Part shown: one piece after another, positions 7,556-15,563 of the stretch
Position numbering within the stretch: position 1 is the first letter of the stretch
How the letters are laid out: each line of letters opens with the position of its first letter
Source: Actinomycetales bacterium
Lineage (GTDB): Bacteria > Actinomycetota > Actinomycetes > Actinomycetales > Cellulomonadaceae
Direction of reading: 5' to 3'
Assembly: GCA_015655615.1 (NCBI GenBank)
Contig: JAATES010000323.1
Location: forward strand, 1 to 18,462
DNA length: 18,462 nt
The notes under the pieces: model-generated
Databases searched by the model: none
Seen by the model: only the letters and a program-made list of their open reading frames with translations
What the model was told of the DNA's origin: nothing
Program-made: the position numbers and the translations under genes

Positions 7556-8416
7556 GTGTTCGCTAACTTCCTGATCGGCCTGCGTGAGGGACTCGAAGCC
7601 GGTCTGGTCATCGGCATCCTGGTCGCCTACCTGGTCAAGATCGAGCGCCGGGACCTGCTGCGCCAACTCTGGGCGGGCGTCGCACTGGCCATTGCCGGTT
7701 CCCTAGCCTTCGGCGCCTTGCTGACGTTCGGTCCCAACGGCCTGACGTTCGAGGCCCAAGAGGTCATCGGCGGATCCCTGTCGATCGTGGCCGTCGGTCT
7801 GATCACCTGGATGATCTTCTGGATGGCGGCCACGGCACGCCACCTCAAGGCGGATCTGCACCACAAGCTGTCCGACGCCATCAGTGCCGGACGATGGGCG
7901 GTGCTCGTCATGGCACTGCTCGCCGTCGGACGCGAGGGGCTGGAGACCGCGCTGTTCCTCTGGGCCGGCGCCAAGGCCAGCCAGAGCAGTTCCACCGGCC
8001 CGCTGATCGGAGCACTGCTGGGCATTGCTGCGGCCGCAGCGTTGTCCTGGGCCATCTACCGGGGCGCCGTGCGCCTGGACCTGCGCAAGTTCTTCGCCTG
8101 GACCGGGCTCTTCCTGGTCTTCGTCGCCGCCGGGGTCCTGGCCTACGGGGTCCACGACCTCCAAGAGGCCGGCGTCCTGCCCGGTCTTCATCATCTGGCG
8201 TTTGACGTGAGCGCGCAGATCCCTCCGTCCAGCTGGTACGGCTCGCTGCTCAAGGGAGTCTTCAACTTCTCGCCGCAGACCACCTGGGGCGAATTCGTCG
8301 TGTGGTGGCTCTACCTGTTGATCACCTTGTTCTTCTTCATCCGTACCGTCTGGCTCTCCCCTGCTCCTGCCCGTCCTGATGCCGCGAACCGCGGTCAGGA
8401 ATCGGCAGTGGCCTGA
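7556..8416 (+). CDS. efeU: EfeU/FTR1-type iron permease
   Basis: This membrane permease imports iron across the cytoplasmic membrane using ferric/ferrous iron delivered by EfeO and EfeB. The 286-residue protein is mostly hydrophobic, consistent with the seven-helix FTR1/EfeU fold. It carries both hallmark REGLE motifs, R10-E-G-L-E14 in the first helix and R126-E-G-L-E130 in the fourth, whose glutamates coordinate iron. The last helix (WWLYLLITLFFFIRTVWL) is followed by a short polar tail. The GTG start at 7556 has GGCGGAG just upstream. The DtxR/IdeR-like box lies 16 bases upstream. It heads an efeU-efeO-efeB operon, with 65 bases before efeO. Confidence 0.95.
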   Translation: MFANFLIGLREGLEAGLVIGILVAYLVKIERRDLLRQLWAGVALAIAGSLAFGALLTFGPNGLTFEAQEVIGGSLSIVAVGLITWMIFWMAATARHLKADLHHKLSDAISAGRWAVLVMALLAVGREGLETALFLWAGAKASQSSSTGPLIGALLGIAAAAALSWAIYRGAVRLDLRKFFAWTGLFLVFVAAGVLAYGVHDLQEAGVLPGLHHLAFDVSAQIPPSSWYGSLLKGVFNFSPQTTWGEFVVWWLYLLITLFFFIRTVWLSPAPARPDAANRGQESAVA

Positions 8417-8481
8417 CCCCCGGCTCCTCCCGACACACCCGTAGCGCTCGCCCGCGTCCCGACAACACAGGAGACACTCTC

Positions 8482-9666
8482 GTGTTCCATACCCGCACCC
8501 TCGGCCTCATCTCGAGCGCCGCCGTGCTCGTCCTGCTCGCCGCCTGCACGTCGAACAAGCCCGCCTCGAGCGAGGCCGGTGGCATCACCGTGGATTCGAG
8601 TGCCGACAAGTGCGCGGTGTCGACCGACACCGTCGGCTCCGGCACCCTCACCTTCTCCGTGAAGAACTCCGGCTCGGATGTCACGGAGTTCTACCTGCTA
8701 GCCGACGACGGACTGCGCGTCGTCTCCGAGGTCGAGAACGTCGGCCCCGGGCTCACCCGCAACCTGACCGTCAACGCCAAGCCGGGCTCCTACTTCACCG
8801 CGTGCAAACCGGGCATGGTCGGTGACGGCATCAAGGCGGCCTTCACCGTCACGGACTCCGGCGCGCAGGTCGGACCCACCGGCGATGAGGCCACCCAGCA
8901 CGCGGCAGCCGCGGCCTCCTATGTGTCCTACGTCAAGGACCAGAGTGAGCAGCTCCTGACCAAGACCGAGAAGTTCCACGCAGCTTACCTCGCAGGCGAC
9001 GACGACTTGGCGCGAAGCCTCTTCGCACCCACGCGGATGCACTGGGAGCGGATCGAGCCGGTTGCCGAGTCGTTCGGCGATCTCGACCCGTCGATGGACC
9101 TGCGGGAAGCCGATCTCGAGGAAGGCCAGGAGTGGACCGGCTGGCACCGCATCGAGAAGGACCTGTGGCCTCCGACGGCTGAGGACAACGGTGGCAAGAC
9201 TTACACCGCGCTGACCGACGCGGAGCGTACGAAGTACGCCGACAAGCTGCTCGCGGACACCAAGGACCTCAACACGCGCGTGCACGCCGCTGACTTCACG
9301 CTCGAAGTCGACCAGATCGCGAACGGCGCCATCGCCCTGCTCGACGAGGTCGCCAACGGAAAGGTGACCGGCGAAGAGGAGATCTGGTCGCACACCGACC
9401 TCTGGGACTTCCAGGCGAACGTCGACGGTGCCAAGGTCGCTTACGGAACCGTCCGGGACATCGTGGCCGCCAAGGACCCCGCCCTGGCCACCAAGGTCGA
9501 CGAGCGGATCGCCGCGCTTCAGAAGCTGCTCGATGCCCAGAAGTCGGGCGATGGCTGGGTGCTCTACGATGCTCTGAGCCAGGCTGACATCAAGGCGTTC
9601 TCCGACGCGGTCAACGCCTTGGGCGAATCGCTGGGCGAGTTGACGACCACCATCCTGGGAGGCTGA
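8482..9666 (+). CDS. efeO: EfeO iron-binding lipoprotein (cupredoxin + M75 domain)
   Basis: The extracytoplasmic iron-binding component of the EfeUOB system, 394 residues. The N-terminus is a lipoprotein signal: MFHTRT, a hydrophobic stretch, and the lipobox LLAAC with Cys22 as the lipid-attached residue. Residues about 34-132 resemble the cupredoxin domain (TLTFSVKNSGSDVTEFYLL...KPGSYFTACKPGM). The rest is the M75/imelysin-like domain with the conserved HWERIEPVAESFGDLD (the HxxE-type metal site), GWHRIEKDLW and a C-terminal all-helical part. The GTG start has CAGGAGA about 7 bases upstream. Membrane anchoring suits a Gram-positive cell with no outer membrane, in contrast to the soluble periplasmic E. 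coli protein. efeB follows 6 bases after the stop. Confidence 0.94.
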   Translation: MFHTRTLGLISSAAVLVLLAACTSNKPASSEAGGITVDSSADKCAVSTDTVGSGTLTFSVKNSGSDVTEFYLLADDGLRVVSEVENVGPGLTRNLTVNAKPGSYFTACKPGMVGDGIKAAFTVTDSGAQVGPTGDEATQHAAAAASYVSYVKDQSEQLLTKTEKFHAAYLAGDDDLARSLFAPTRMHWERIEPVAESFGDLDPSMDLREADLEEGQEWTGWHRIEKDLWPPTAEDNGGKTYTALTDAERTKYADKLLADTKDLNTRVHAADFTLEVDQIANGAIALLDEVANGKVTGEEEIWSHTDLWDFQANVDGAKVAYGTVRDIVAAKDPALATKVDERIAALQKLLDAQKSGDGWVLYDALSQADIKAFSDAVNALGESLGELTTTILGG

Positions 9667-9672
9667 CCAGCC

Positions 9673-11013
9673 ATGTCCGACGTTCCGGAAGCACACGACG
9701 CTCCGGACCGCAGTCCCGACCAGGCCCGCGCCGTGTCACGTCGAGCAATGCTCGGGATGACCGGTGCGGGCCTGGCCCTTGGGCTAGGCGCGGGCTTAGG
9801 TGGCGCCGCGCTCACTCGCACGCGATCCGCCGGAGGTGCCGAATCCGCCCAGGTCTACCCCTTCACGGGCGTCCACCAGGCGGGCATCGACACCCCCGCA
9901 CAGGATCGCCTGCACATGGCCGCCTTCGATGTGGTCGCCACCTCGCGCGATGACCTCGTCGACCTGCTCCGTCGCTGGACGTATGCGGCCAGCCGGATGA
10001 CCGCGGGTCTGCCTGCCGCCGAGTCGGGCACGACAGGAGGCTCGTATCACGCCCCACCCGAGGACACCGGCGAGGCGGCCGACCTCCCCGCTGCGGGCCT
10101 TACGATCACCTTCGGGTTCGGACCGTCGCTGTTCACCGCCGCTGACGGAACGGACCGGTTCGGCCTCGCCAGCAGGCAACCGGCACTCCTCACAGACCTC
10201 CCGCATTTTCCGGCCGATGCGTTGATCGATGCAAAGTGCGGCGGTGACCTGGTGGTCCAGGCCTGTGCGGACGATCCGCAGGTCGCCGTCCACGCCATCC
10301 GGAACCTCGCCCGGATCGGGTTCGGGACCGTCTCGGTACGCTGGAGCCAGCTCGGCTACGGCAGGACGTCGTCCACGTCGACCAGCCAGAGCACGCCACG
10401 CAACCTCTTCGGGTTCAAGGACGGCACCGCCAACCTCAAAGCCGAGTCGCCTGCGCTGCTCGAAAAGCACGTCTGGGTCGACGCCCAGGATGACCCCGGT
10501 GCCACCTGGCTCGCTGGTGGCTCATATCTGGTCGCCCGTCGGATCAACATGACGATCGAGACCTGGGACCGGCAGGCCCTCAGCGAGCAGGAGACCGTGA
10601 TCGGGCGCACGAAGGACAGCGGCGCACCCCTGTCCGGTGGCGAGGAGTTCACCGATCCCGATTTCGCTCGCGTGGGACGCGACGGCGTTCCCTTGATCGC
10701 GGTCGATTCCCATGTGGCGCTGACGCATCCGGACCAGAACGACGGCAACCAGATGCTCCGGCGGGGTTACAACTTCACCTACGGCTCCGATGGGCTCGGT
10801 CGCCTCTACGCCGGACTGTTCTTTCTGGCCTATGTGCGCAACCCCGCGACGCAATACATCCCCATGCAGAACCGGATCGCCCGCGACGACCTGCTCAGCG
10901 AGTATCTCAAGCACACCGGCTCGGGAATCTGGGCCGTGCCGCCCGGCGTGTCACCCGGCTCGGTGCTCGACCCGGAGACCGGTGCCTACATCGGCGAGTC
11001 GCTGTTCGCCTAG
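9673..11013 (+). CDS. efeB: EfeB, Tat-exported DyP-type heme peroxidase
   Basis: A secreted heme peroxidase of the dye-decolourising family that works with EfeO and EfeU; proposed roles are ferrous-iron oxidation and iron release from heme. The 446-residue protein begins with a Tat signal: twin arginines at 23-24 in SRRAML, then a Gly/Ala/Leu-rich hydrophobic core. Catalytic features are GFKDGT (about 247-252, the GXXDG distal Asp motif), the likely proximal heme ligand His347 in DSHVALTHP, and the conserved C-terminal block NFTYG...GLGRLYAGLFFLAYVRNP. Length matches EfeB. The ATG at 9673 follows the efeO stop by 6 bases, so it is co-transcribed. It is the last gene of the operon; no clear terminator follows. 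Confidence 0.95.
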   Translation: MSDVPEAHDAPDRSPDQARAVSRRAMLGMTGAGLALGLGAGLGGAALTRTRSAGGAESAQVYPFTGVHQAGIDTPAQDRLHMAAFDVVATSRDDLVDLLRRWTYAASRMTAGLPAAESGTTGGSYHAPPEDTGEAADLPAAGLTITFGFGPSLFTAADGTDRFGLASRQPALLTDLPHFPADALIDAKCGGDLVVQACADDPQVAVHAIRNLARIGFGTVSVRWSQLGYGRTSSTSTSQSTPRNLFGFKDGTANLKAESPALLEKHVWVDAQDDPGATWLAGGSYLVARRINMTIETWDRQALSEQETVIGRTKDSGAPLSGGEEFTDPDFARVGRDGVPLIAVDSHVALTHPDQNDGNQMLRRGYNFTYGSDGLGRLYAGLFFLAYVRNPATQYIPMQNRIARDDLLSEYLKHTGSGIWAVPPGVSPGSVLDPETGAYIGESLFA

Positions 11014-11059
11014 CGGACGCGCCGCCTGCGACGACGCACTCGCTGGCGTCCCTGCCCGG

Positions 11060-11065
11060 TAACCT
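11060..11065 (+). promoter_or_regulatory. Candidate -10 box of a leaderless punA promoter
   Basis: TAACCT fits TANNNT and ends 6 bases before the ATG of the purine nucleoside phosphorylase gene. That would put the transcription start at the initiation codon. The intervening CGGGGA abuts the ATG and is too close to act as a Shine-Dalgarno site. Confidence 0.55.
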
Positions 11066-11071
11066 CGGGGA

Positions 11072-11968
11072 ATGAGCTCCACAGACTCCAGCACTGCAGC
11101 CACCGCGCCGTCCCCGGCCGATCCGCCCTCGGACGATCAGCAGCCCGCTGCCCCCTTCTCGCTGGCACGCCTCGCAGCAGCCCGCATCGCCGAGCTGACG
11201 GGGATCCCCGAACACCGCGTGGCTGTGGTGCTGGGATCGGGATGGGGCGAGGCCGTGTCGCTCGTCGGCGAGACAGTGTCGACGCTGAAGGCGCAGGACG
11301 TGCCGGGATTCCACGTCAGCGGGATTCCCGGCCATGCGGGAACCCTGAGCTCGGTGCGCATCGCTGGGACGGACCAGTATGCGCTGGTGATCGGGGCCCG
11401 CACCCACTTGTATGAGAGCCGCGACGCCGATGGCGTGGCGCACGGGGTCCGGACCGCTGCCGCGGCCGGAGCACGCACCGTCGTGCTCACCAATGGCTGT
11501 GGCGGGCTGAACCCGCAGTGGGAGCCCGGCACGGTCGTGCTGCTCAGCGACCAGCTCAACCTCACCGGCACCTCGCCACTGCGCGGTCCCGCCTTCGTTG
11601 ACCTCACGGACTTGTACTCGGCTCGGCTGCGGGCGCTGGCCCGCCGGGTGGAACCCGAGCTGCCCGAGGGCGTGTACGCGCAGTTCGCCGGGCCGCAGTA
11701 CGAGACCCCCGCCGAGGTCCGCATGGCGGGGCGCCTCGGAGCCGACCTGGTGGGAATGTCCACGGCACTGGAGGCCATCGCCGCGCGTCACGCCGGGTTG
11801 GAGATCCTCGGATTGTCACTGGTGACCAACCTCGGCGCTGGCATCAGCGCGCAGCCGCTCTCCCATGACGAGGTGACCGCCGCGGGCCATGCTGCTGCGC
11901 CCCGCATCGGAGCCCTGCTGGCCGGCATCGTGCAACGGCTCGCAGCCGAGCCGGATCAGGTCCCGTGA
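11072..11968 (+). CDS. punA: Purine nucleoside phosphorylase (trimeric type)
   Basis: The enzyme splits inosine, guanosine and their deoxy forms with phosphate into a free base and (deoxy)ribose-1-phosphate in the cytosol. The 298-residue protein has the phosphate loop VVLGSGWGEAV (GSG at 55-57), H88 in GHAGTL, RTHLYE (110-115), GCGGLNPQWEPGT, FAGPQYETPAEVRM with Glu211, the substrate-side GADLVGMSTALEA, and N253 in VTNLGAG. This marks the mammalian-like trimeric family rather than hexameric DeoD, although mycobacterial homologues are often labelled deoD. The first 28 residues are Ser/Ala/Pro-rich and unlikely to be part of the fold. The leaderless-type promoter nevertheless supports this start. 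The stop overlaps the next gene's start as GTGA, indicating translational coupling with the sugar-phosphate mutase. Confidence 0.95.
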   Translation: MSSTDSSTAATAPSPADPPSDDQQPAAPFSLARLAAARIAELTGIPEHRVAVVLGSGWGEAVSLVGETVSTLKAQDVPGFHVSGIPGHAGTLSSVRIAGTDQYALVIGARTHLYESRDADGVAHGVRTAAAAGARTVVLTNGCGGLNPQWEPGTVVLLSDQLNLTGTSPLRGPAFVDLTDLYSARLRALARRVEPELPEGVYAQFAGPQYETPAEVRMAGRLGADLVGMSTALEAIAARHAGLEILGLSLVTNLGAGISAQPLSHDEVTAAGHAAAPRIGALLAGIVQRLAAEPDQVP

Positions 11969-13779
11969 GCCCGTCCGCACTGGTGACGGCCGCTGAGCAC
12001 TGGATCGCCCAGGACGTCGACGAACTCGACCAGGCCGCGCTGCGCGACCTGGTCGCCGCGGCAGTCGCGGACGGTCCCCGCAGCCGTGCCCACGACGAGC
12101 TGGCCTCCTGCCTGGCCGGTCCGCTGGTCTTCGGTACAGCAGGACTGCGAGCCCCCATGGGCCCGGGCCCTCACCGGATGAATCGGGCCGTGGTGATCCG
12201 GGCCGCGGCCGGGCTCGGGCGGTTCATCCAGGCCTCCCTTCCGGTCTCCGATCACCCGCGACCCGGTGCCGGTACCGTCGTGATCGGGTACGACGGGAGG
12301 CACCGCTCCCACCAGTTCGCCGTCGACTCCGCGGCCGTGCTGGTCGCCGCAGGGCTGGAGGTTACCCTGCTCCATGCCGCTCTGCCGACCCCGGTCTTGG
12401 CCTTCGCCGTCCGGCAGCTGGGCGCCGATGCCGGAATCATGGTCACCGCCAGCCATAACCCTGCCGCGGACAATGGCTACAAGGTCTATCTGGGCGGACG
12501 GCTGGTCGCCGGTGCCGGGCAGGGCGCGCAGCTCGTGCCGCCTTTCGATGCCGGGATCGCGTCCCACATCGCTGCTGCCGGACCGGCGATCCGTGTTCCC
12601 AGGGCCGTGACCGGATGGTCCACCACGGGGGCAGAGCTGGAAGAGGCCTATCTCGCAGCGCTCCCCAGCCCGCAGGCGCCGGCGGGCGGACAACCGGGCA
12701 GCGCTCAGCCGCTACGCATCGTGACGACTGCCTTGCACGGCGTCGGCGGCCCGCTGCTCACCGAGGCCCTGCGCAGACAGGGATTCACTGAGGTGTCGAC
12801 AGTCGCCGAGCAGGCCGAGCCCGATCCCGACTTCCCCACGGTGGCCTTCCCCAACCCGGAGGAGCCCGGGACCCTCGACCTCGCGCTCGACCTCGCGGAA
12901 CGTTCGCGCGCCGACCTGGTGCTCGCCCTCGACCCGGATGCGGATCGCTGCGCCGTGGCGGTCCGGGACACCCGCCTCCACCGTGATCCTGCCGACACCA
13001 CGGGGGCGGAGACCGGGGCCCCTACCCCCGGACCCGCCTGGCGACGGCTGCACGGAGACGAGGTGGGCGCCCTGCTGGGAGAACACCTCGCCAGCGGTCT
13101 GACCGCGACCGGCGCAGGGCAGGGAGGCCGGGGCGAGGCGTGGTTCGCCAGCTCGATCGTGTCGTCCCGGCTGCTGGCGAGGATCGCCGCGCGCCATGGA
13201 ATCCGCCACTGCGAGACCCTGACGGGATTCAAGTGGATCGCCCGGGTTCCCGGGCTGGTCTTCGGCTACGAGGAGGCCATCGGCTACTGCGTCGACCCGG
13301 GCCACGTCCGTGACAAGGACGGGATCAGCGCCGCCCTGGCCGTGGCGAATCTCGCCTCTGAACTGCAAGAATCCGGCAGGACGCTGCTGGATGCCCTGGA
13401 CGATCTTGCCCTGGAGCACGGTATCTACGCCACCGCGCAGGTCAATGAGAGATTCCCCGACCCGACCGCGATGGCCGCCCGGGTCGCGTCGCTGCTCGCC
13501 GATCCGCCGGCCACCCTCGACGGCTCCCAGGTCTCCACGGTGACGGATCTCTCGACGGGCCACGCCGGGCTGCCGCCCACGCCCGGCGTCCGGCTGCTGG
13601 CAGCTAACGGGACGCGGGTCATCGTGCGCCCGAGCGGGACCGAGCCGAAGCTCAAGACCTATTTCGAGGTCATCGAGCCCGTCTCGCGGATTTCCGGTGC
13701 CGCCGAGCTCAGGGCTGCCCGCCAGCGGGCGGGCGACCGGCTAGCACGGCTCGCGTGCTCGACAGGCCGAGCCGGGTAG
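11965..13779 (+). CDS. pmmB: Alpha-D-phosphohexomutase family sugar-phosphate mutase (PmmB/PgcA-like)
   Basis: The protein moves a phosphate between C1 and the terminal carbon of a sugar. It has 604 residues and the full family set: the substrate-entry motif FGTAGLRAPMG, the active serine Ser163 in TASHNPAADNGYKVY, the Mg-binding DPDADR loop (D323, D325, D327), the sugar-binding stretch GFKWIA...FGYEEAIGYCVDP, and the phosphate-binding RPSGTEPK (R555-K562). The family includes phosphoglucomutases, phosphomannomutases and phosphopentomutases, and sequence alone does not settle the substrate. Coupling to punA (GTGA overlap) and facing deoC suggests it interconverts (deoxy)ribose-1- and -5-phosphate; no separate deoB is present here. 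The last 71 bases overlap the 3' end of convergent deoC. Confidence 0.93.
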   Translation: MSPSALVTAAEHWIAQDVDELDQAALRDLVAAAVADGPRSRAHDELASCLAGPLVFGTAGLRAPMGPGPHRMNRAVVIRAAAGLGRFIQASLPVSDHPRPGAGTVVIGYDGRHRSHQFAVDSAAVLVAAGLEVTLLHAALPTPVLAFAVRQLGADAGIMVTASHNPAADNGYKVYLGGRLVAGAGQGAQLVPPFDAGIASHIAAAGPAIRVPRAVTGWSTTGAELEEAYLAALPSPQAPAGGQPGSAQPLRIVTTALHGVGGPLLTEALRRQGFTEVSTVAEQAEPDPDFPTVAFPNPEEPGTLDLALDLAERSRADLVLALDPDADRCAVAVRDTRLHRDPADTTGAETGAPTPGPAWRRLHGDEVGALLGEHLASGLTATGAGQGGRGEAWFASSIVSSRLLARIAARHGIRHCETLTGFKWIARVPGLVFGYEEAIGYCVDPGHVRDKDGISAALAVANLASELQESGRTLLDALDDLALEHGIYATAQVNERFPDPTAMAARVASLLADPPATLDGSQVSTVTDLSTGHAGLPPTPGVRLLAANGTRVIVRPSGTEPKLKTYFEVIEPVSRISGAAELRAARQRAGDRLARLACSTGRAG

Positions 13780-14422
13780 CGCCGGCCTCGATCATGGAGA
13801 CCGCGGCGTCCCAGGTTCGGATGCCCCCCGAGGCCTTGACCCCCACCCCCGGGCCGACGGTCGCCGCCATGAGCCGGACCGCATGAACCGTGGCGCCCCC
13901 TGCGGGGTGGTAGCCGGTCGAGGTCTTGACCATGTCCGCGCCGCCCTGGACCGCGGTCTGGCAGGCACGCACCAGCTCGCCGTCGGTCAGCGCCGCGGAT
14001 TCGACGATCACCTTCAGGACTGCTCGAGGGAGCTCTGCGTGGGCAGTCGCGCGGTCCACGCCCTGGCGGACCTGCCTGACCTCGTCGAGCACCAGGTCCC
14101 AGCGGGCCTCCTTGACCGCCCCCAGGTTGATGACCATATCCACCTCGTCGGCACCGCTGACCACGGCCGTAGCGGCCTCCCGGGCCTTCGTCTCGGCCTG
14201 ATGGGCTCCCGACGGGAACCCGCACACCGTGGCCACCATGAGCCGGGAACCGCTGCCAGCCGACGGAATCCGTACGGGCAGCTGCGAGGGCGAGACGCAG
14301 ATCGCGTAGACGTTCAGGTCGAGTGCCTCTGCCATCAGAGCTGCCACCTCCGGACGTGTGGCCTCGGGACGCAGCAGTGTGTGGTCGACATACCGGGCGA
14401 GCCCGTCGGCACTGAGGTTCAT
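13709..14422 (-). CDS. deoC: Deoxyribose-phosphate aldolase
   Basis: This class I aldolase cleaves 2-deoxyribose-5-phosphate into glyceraldehyde-3-phosphate and acetaldehyde, the last step of deoxynucleoside breakdown. The 237-residue protein has YVDHTLLRPEAT at the start, VCGFPSG, D95 in ADEVDMVINLGAVK, KVIVESAALTDGE, the Schiff-base Lys166 in MVKTSTGY, and Lys195 in VGVKASGGIR. These are equivalent to the catalytic Asp and Lys pair of E. coli DeoC. The ATG at 14422 overlaps the ada stop (ATGA) and gives the family's usual length; the upstream open frame is not needed. It is the downstream gene of an ada-deoC operon. Its final 71 bases run antisense to the end of the sugar-phosphate mutase gene. 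Confidence 0.95.
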   Translation of the reverse strand: MNLSADGLARYVDHTLLRPEATRPEVAALMAEALDLNVYAICVSPSQLPVRIPSAGSGSRLMVATVCGFPSGAHQAETKAREAATAVVSGADEVDMVINLGAVKEARWDLVLDEVRQVRQGVDRATAHAELPRAVLKVIVESAALTDGELVRACQTAVQGGADMVKTSTGYHPAGGATVHAVRLMAATVGPGVGVKASGGIRTWDAAVSMIEAGATRLGLSSTRAVLAGRPPAGGQP

Positions 14423-15510
14423 AGCTCCACTCCTGCATCGGGCACCACATCGGCGGCGGCGAATCCGGTGATGATGTCCCGGGCCAGTGCCCGCCGTTCG
14501 CCATGGGGGAGGAACGCGCTCCAGGCCGCCGCGAGCATCGCGTCGAGGACGTCCTCGCCCGTCCAGCCCGCCTGTTCGACAAGCAGGGTCAGCTCTCGCG
14601 TCAGCGAGGTGCCGGACATCAGCCGGTTGTCGGTGTTGACCGTGATCGCGAAGTCCAGGTCCCGCAGCATCGTGATGCCGTGAGCCGCGATCGAGGCGGA
14701 CGCACCGGTCTGCACGTTGGAGGAGGGGCACAGCTCCAGCGCGATCTGCTGATCCTGGACCCAGCGCGCGGTACGCCCCAGCACCGCCCGGCCGTCGACC
14801 CAGGCGATGTCCTCGACGAGGCGGACACCATGCCCCAGCCGTACGGCGTGCCCGCGATGGACGGCCTCCGCGATCGACTGCACTCCGGCGGCCTCTCCGG
14901 CATGGATGGTGACCGGGAACGCCTCGTCGGCCAGGAAGCGCCAGGTCTGCGGGAATCGATCCGCCGGGTGGCCGGCCTCCGCACCCGCGAGGTCGAATCC
15001 CACCACACCGGCGTCTCGGTTGGCCACCGCGAGGCGCGCGATCTCCTCCCACCGGTCGGCCTGCCGCAGCGCGGTCAGGATCTGCCGCACCTGGACCGTC
15101 TGCCCCCGAGCGGCTGCGTCACTGGCGCCCCGGTGGAGTCCCCGTTGCACGGCGTCCACGGCCTGCTGCAGAGTCAATCCGTCGCGCAGATGCTGCTCCG
15201 GCGCCCACCGCAGTTCGGCGTAGACCACAGCATCCTCGGCGAGGTCCGCCACCGCCTCATAGGCCACCCGCTCCAGAGCCTGCGCCGTCTGCAGCGCCGC
15301 AATGGTGTGCTCGAACGTGTCGAGGTAACGCGGCAGCGAACCCGAGCTCGCCGCGGACTCGAACCAGGCCGCGAGCGCTTCCGGCTCGGTGACAGGAAGG
15401 ACATGTCCCGCCTCAGCCGCCAACTCGATCACCGTCTGTGGTCGCAGCCCGCCGTCCAGGTGGTCGTGCAGCAGGACCTTGGGAACCCTACGCAGATCCA
15501 GGACAGTCAC
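14419..15510 (-). CDS. add: Adenosine deaminase
   Basis: The enzyme hydrolyses adenosine and deoxyadenosine to inosine and deoxyinosine, feeding the phosphorylase encoded on the facing operon. From the GTG at 15510 it has 363 residues. Metal and catalytic residues are in place: H15 and H17 (LLHDHLDGGLRP), H203 with Glu206 (TIHAGEAAG), H227 (RLGHGVRL) and D294 (VNTDNRLMSGTSL, the actinobacterial form of the signature). GFDLAGAEAG and ELCPSSN are also present. The 15510 start was preferred because the N-terminus then matches known homologues and a TANNNT box sits 6 bases upstream. An alternative GTG at 15567 overlaps the upstream stop as GTGA and would add 19 residues. deoC follows with an ATGA overlap. 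Confidence 0.95.
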   Translation of the reverse strand: MTVLDLRRVPKVLLHDHLDGGLRPQTVIELAAEAGHVLPVTEPEALAAWFESAASSGSLPRYLDTFEHTIAALQTAQALERVAYEAVADLAEDAVVYAELRWAPEQHLRDGLTLQQAVDAVQRGLHRGASDAAARGQTVQVRQILTALRQADRWEEIARLAVANRDAGVVGFDLAGAEAGHPADRFPQTWRFLADEAFPVTIHAGEAAGVQSIAEAVHRGHAVRLGHGVRLVEDIAWVDGRAVLGRTARWVQDQQIALELCPSSNVQTGASASIAAHGITMLRDLDFAITVNTDNRLMSGTSLTRELTLLVEQAGWTGEDVLDAMLAAAWSAFLPHGERRALARDIITGFAAADVVPDAGVEL

Positions 15511-15516
15511 TGCACC

Positions 15517-15522
15517 AGAGTA
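15517..15522 (-). promoter_or_regulatory. Candidate -10 box of a leaderless add promoter
   Basis: On the minus strand TACTCT (TANNNT) ends 6 bases before the GTG at 15510. The layout is the same as for punA and close to those of accA and accD. It favours independent transcription of add-deoC rather than only read-through from the upstream gene. Confidence 0.5.
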
Positions 15523-15563
15523 GCGGTCGTCCGTCGCCCGCAACGGTGGGATCGCTCCAGTCG

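Noticed and set aside
11015..11051. GGACGC/GCGTCC inverted repeat after efeB as a terminator
   Set aside because: The 25-base spacer and absence of any T tract make it weak; it may be chance in GC-rich sequence.
13725..13738. GC-rich GCCCGC-CA-GCGGGC dyad in the mutase/deoC overlap as a bidirectional terminator
   Set aside because: The two-base loop is too tight, no T tract follows, and the dyad lies in coding sequence of both genes.
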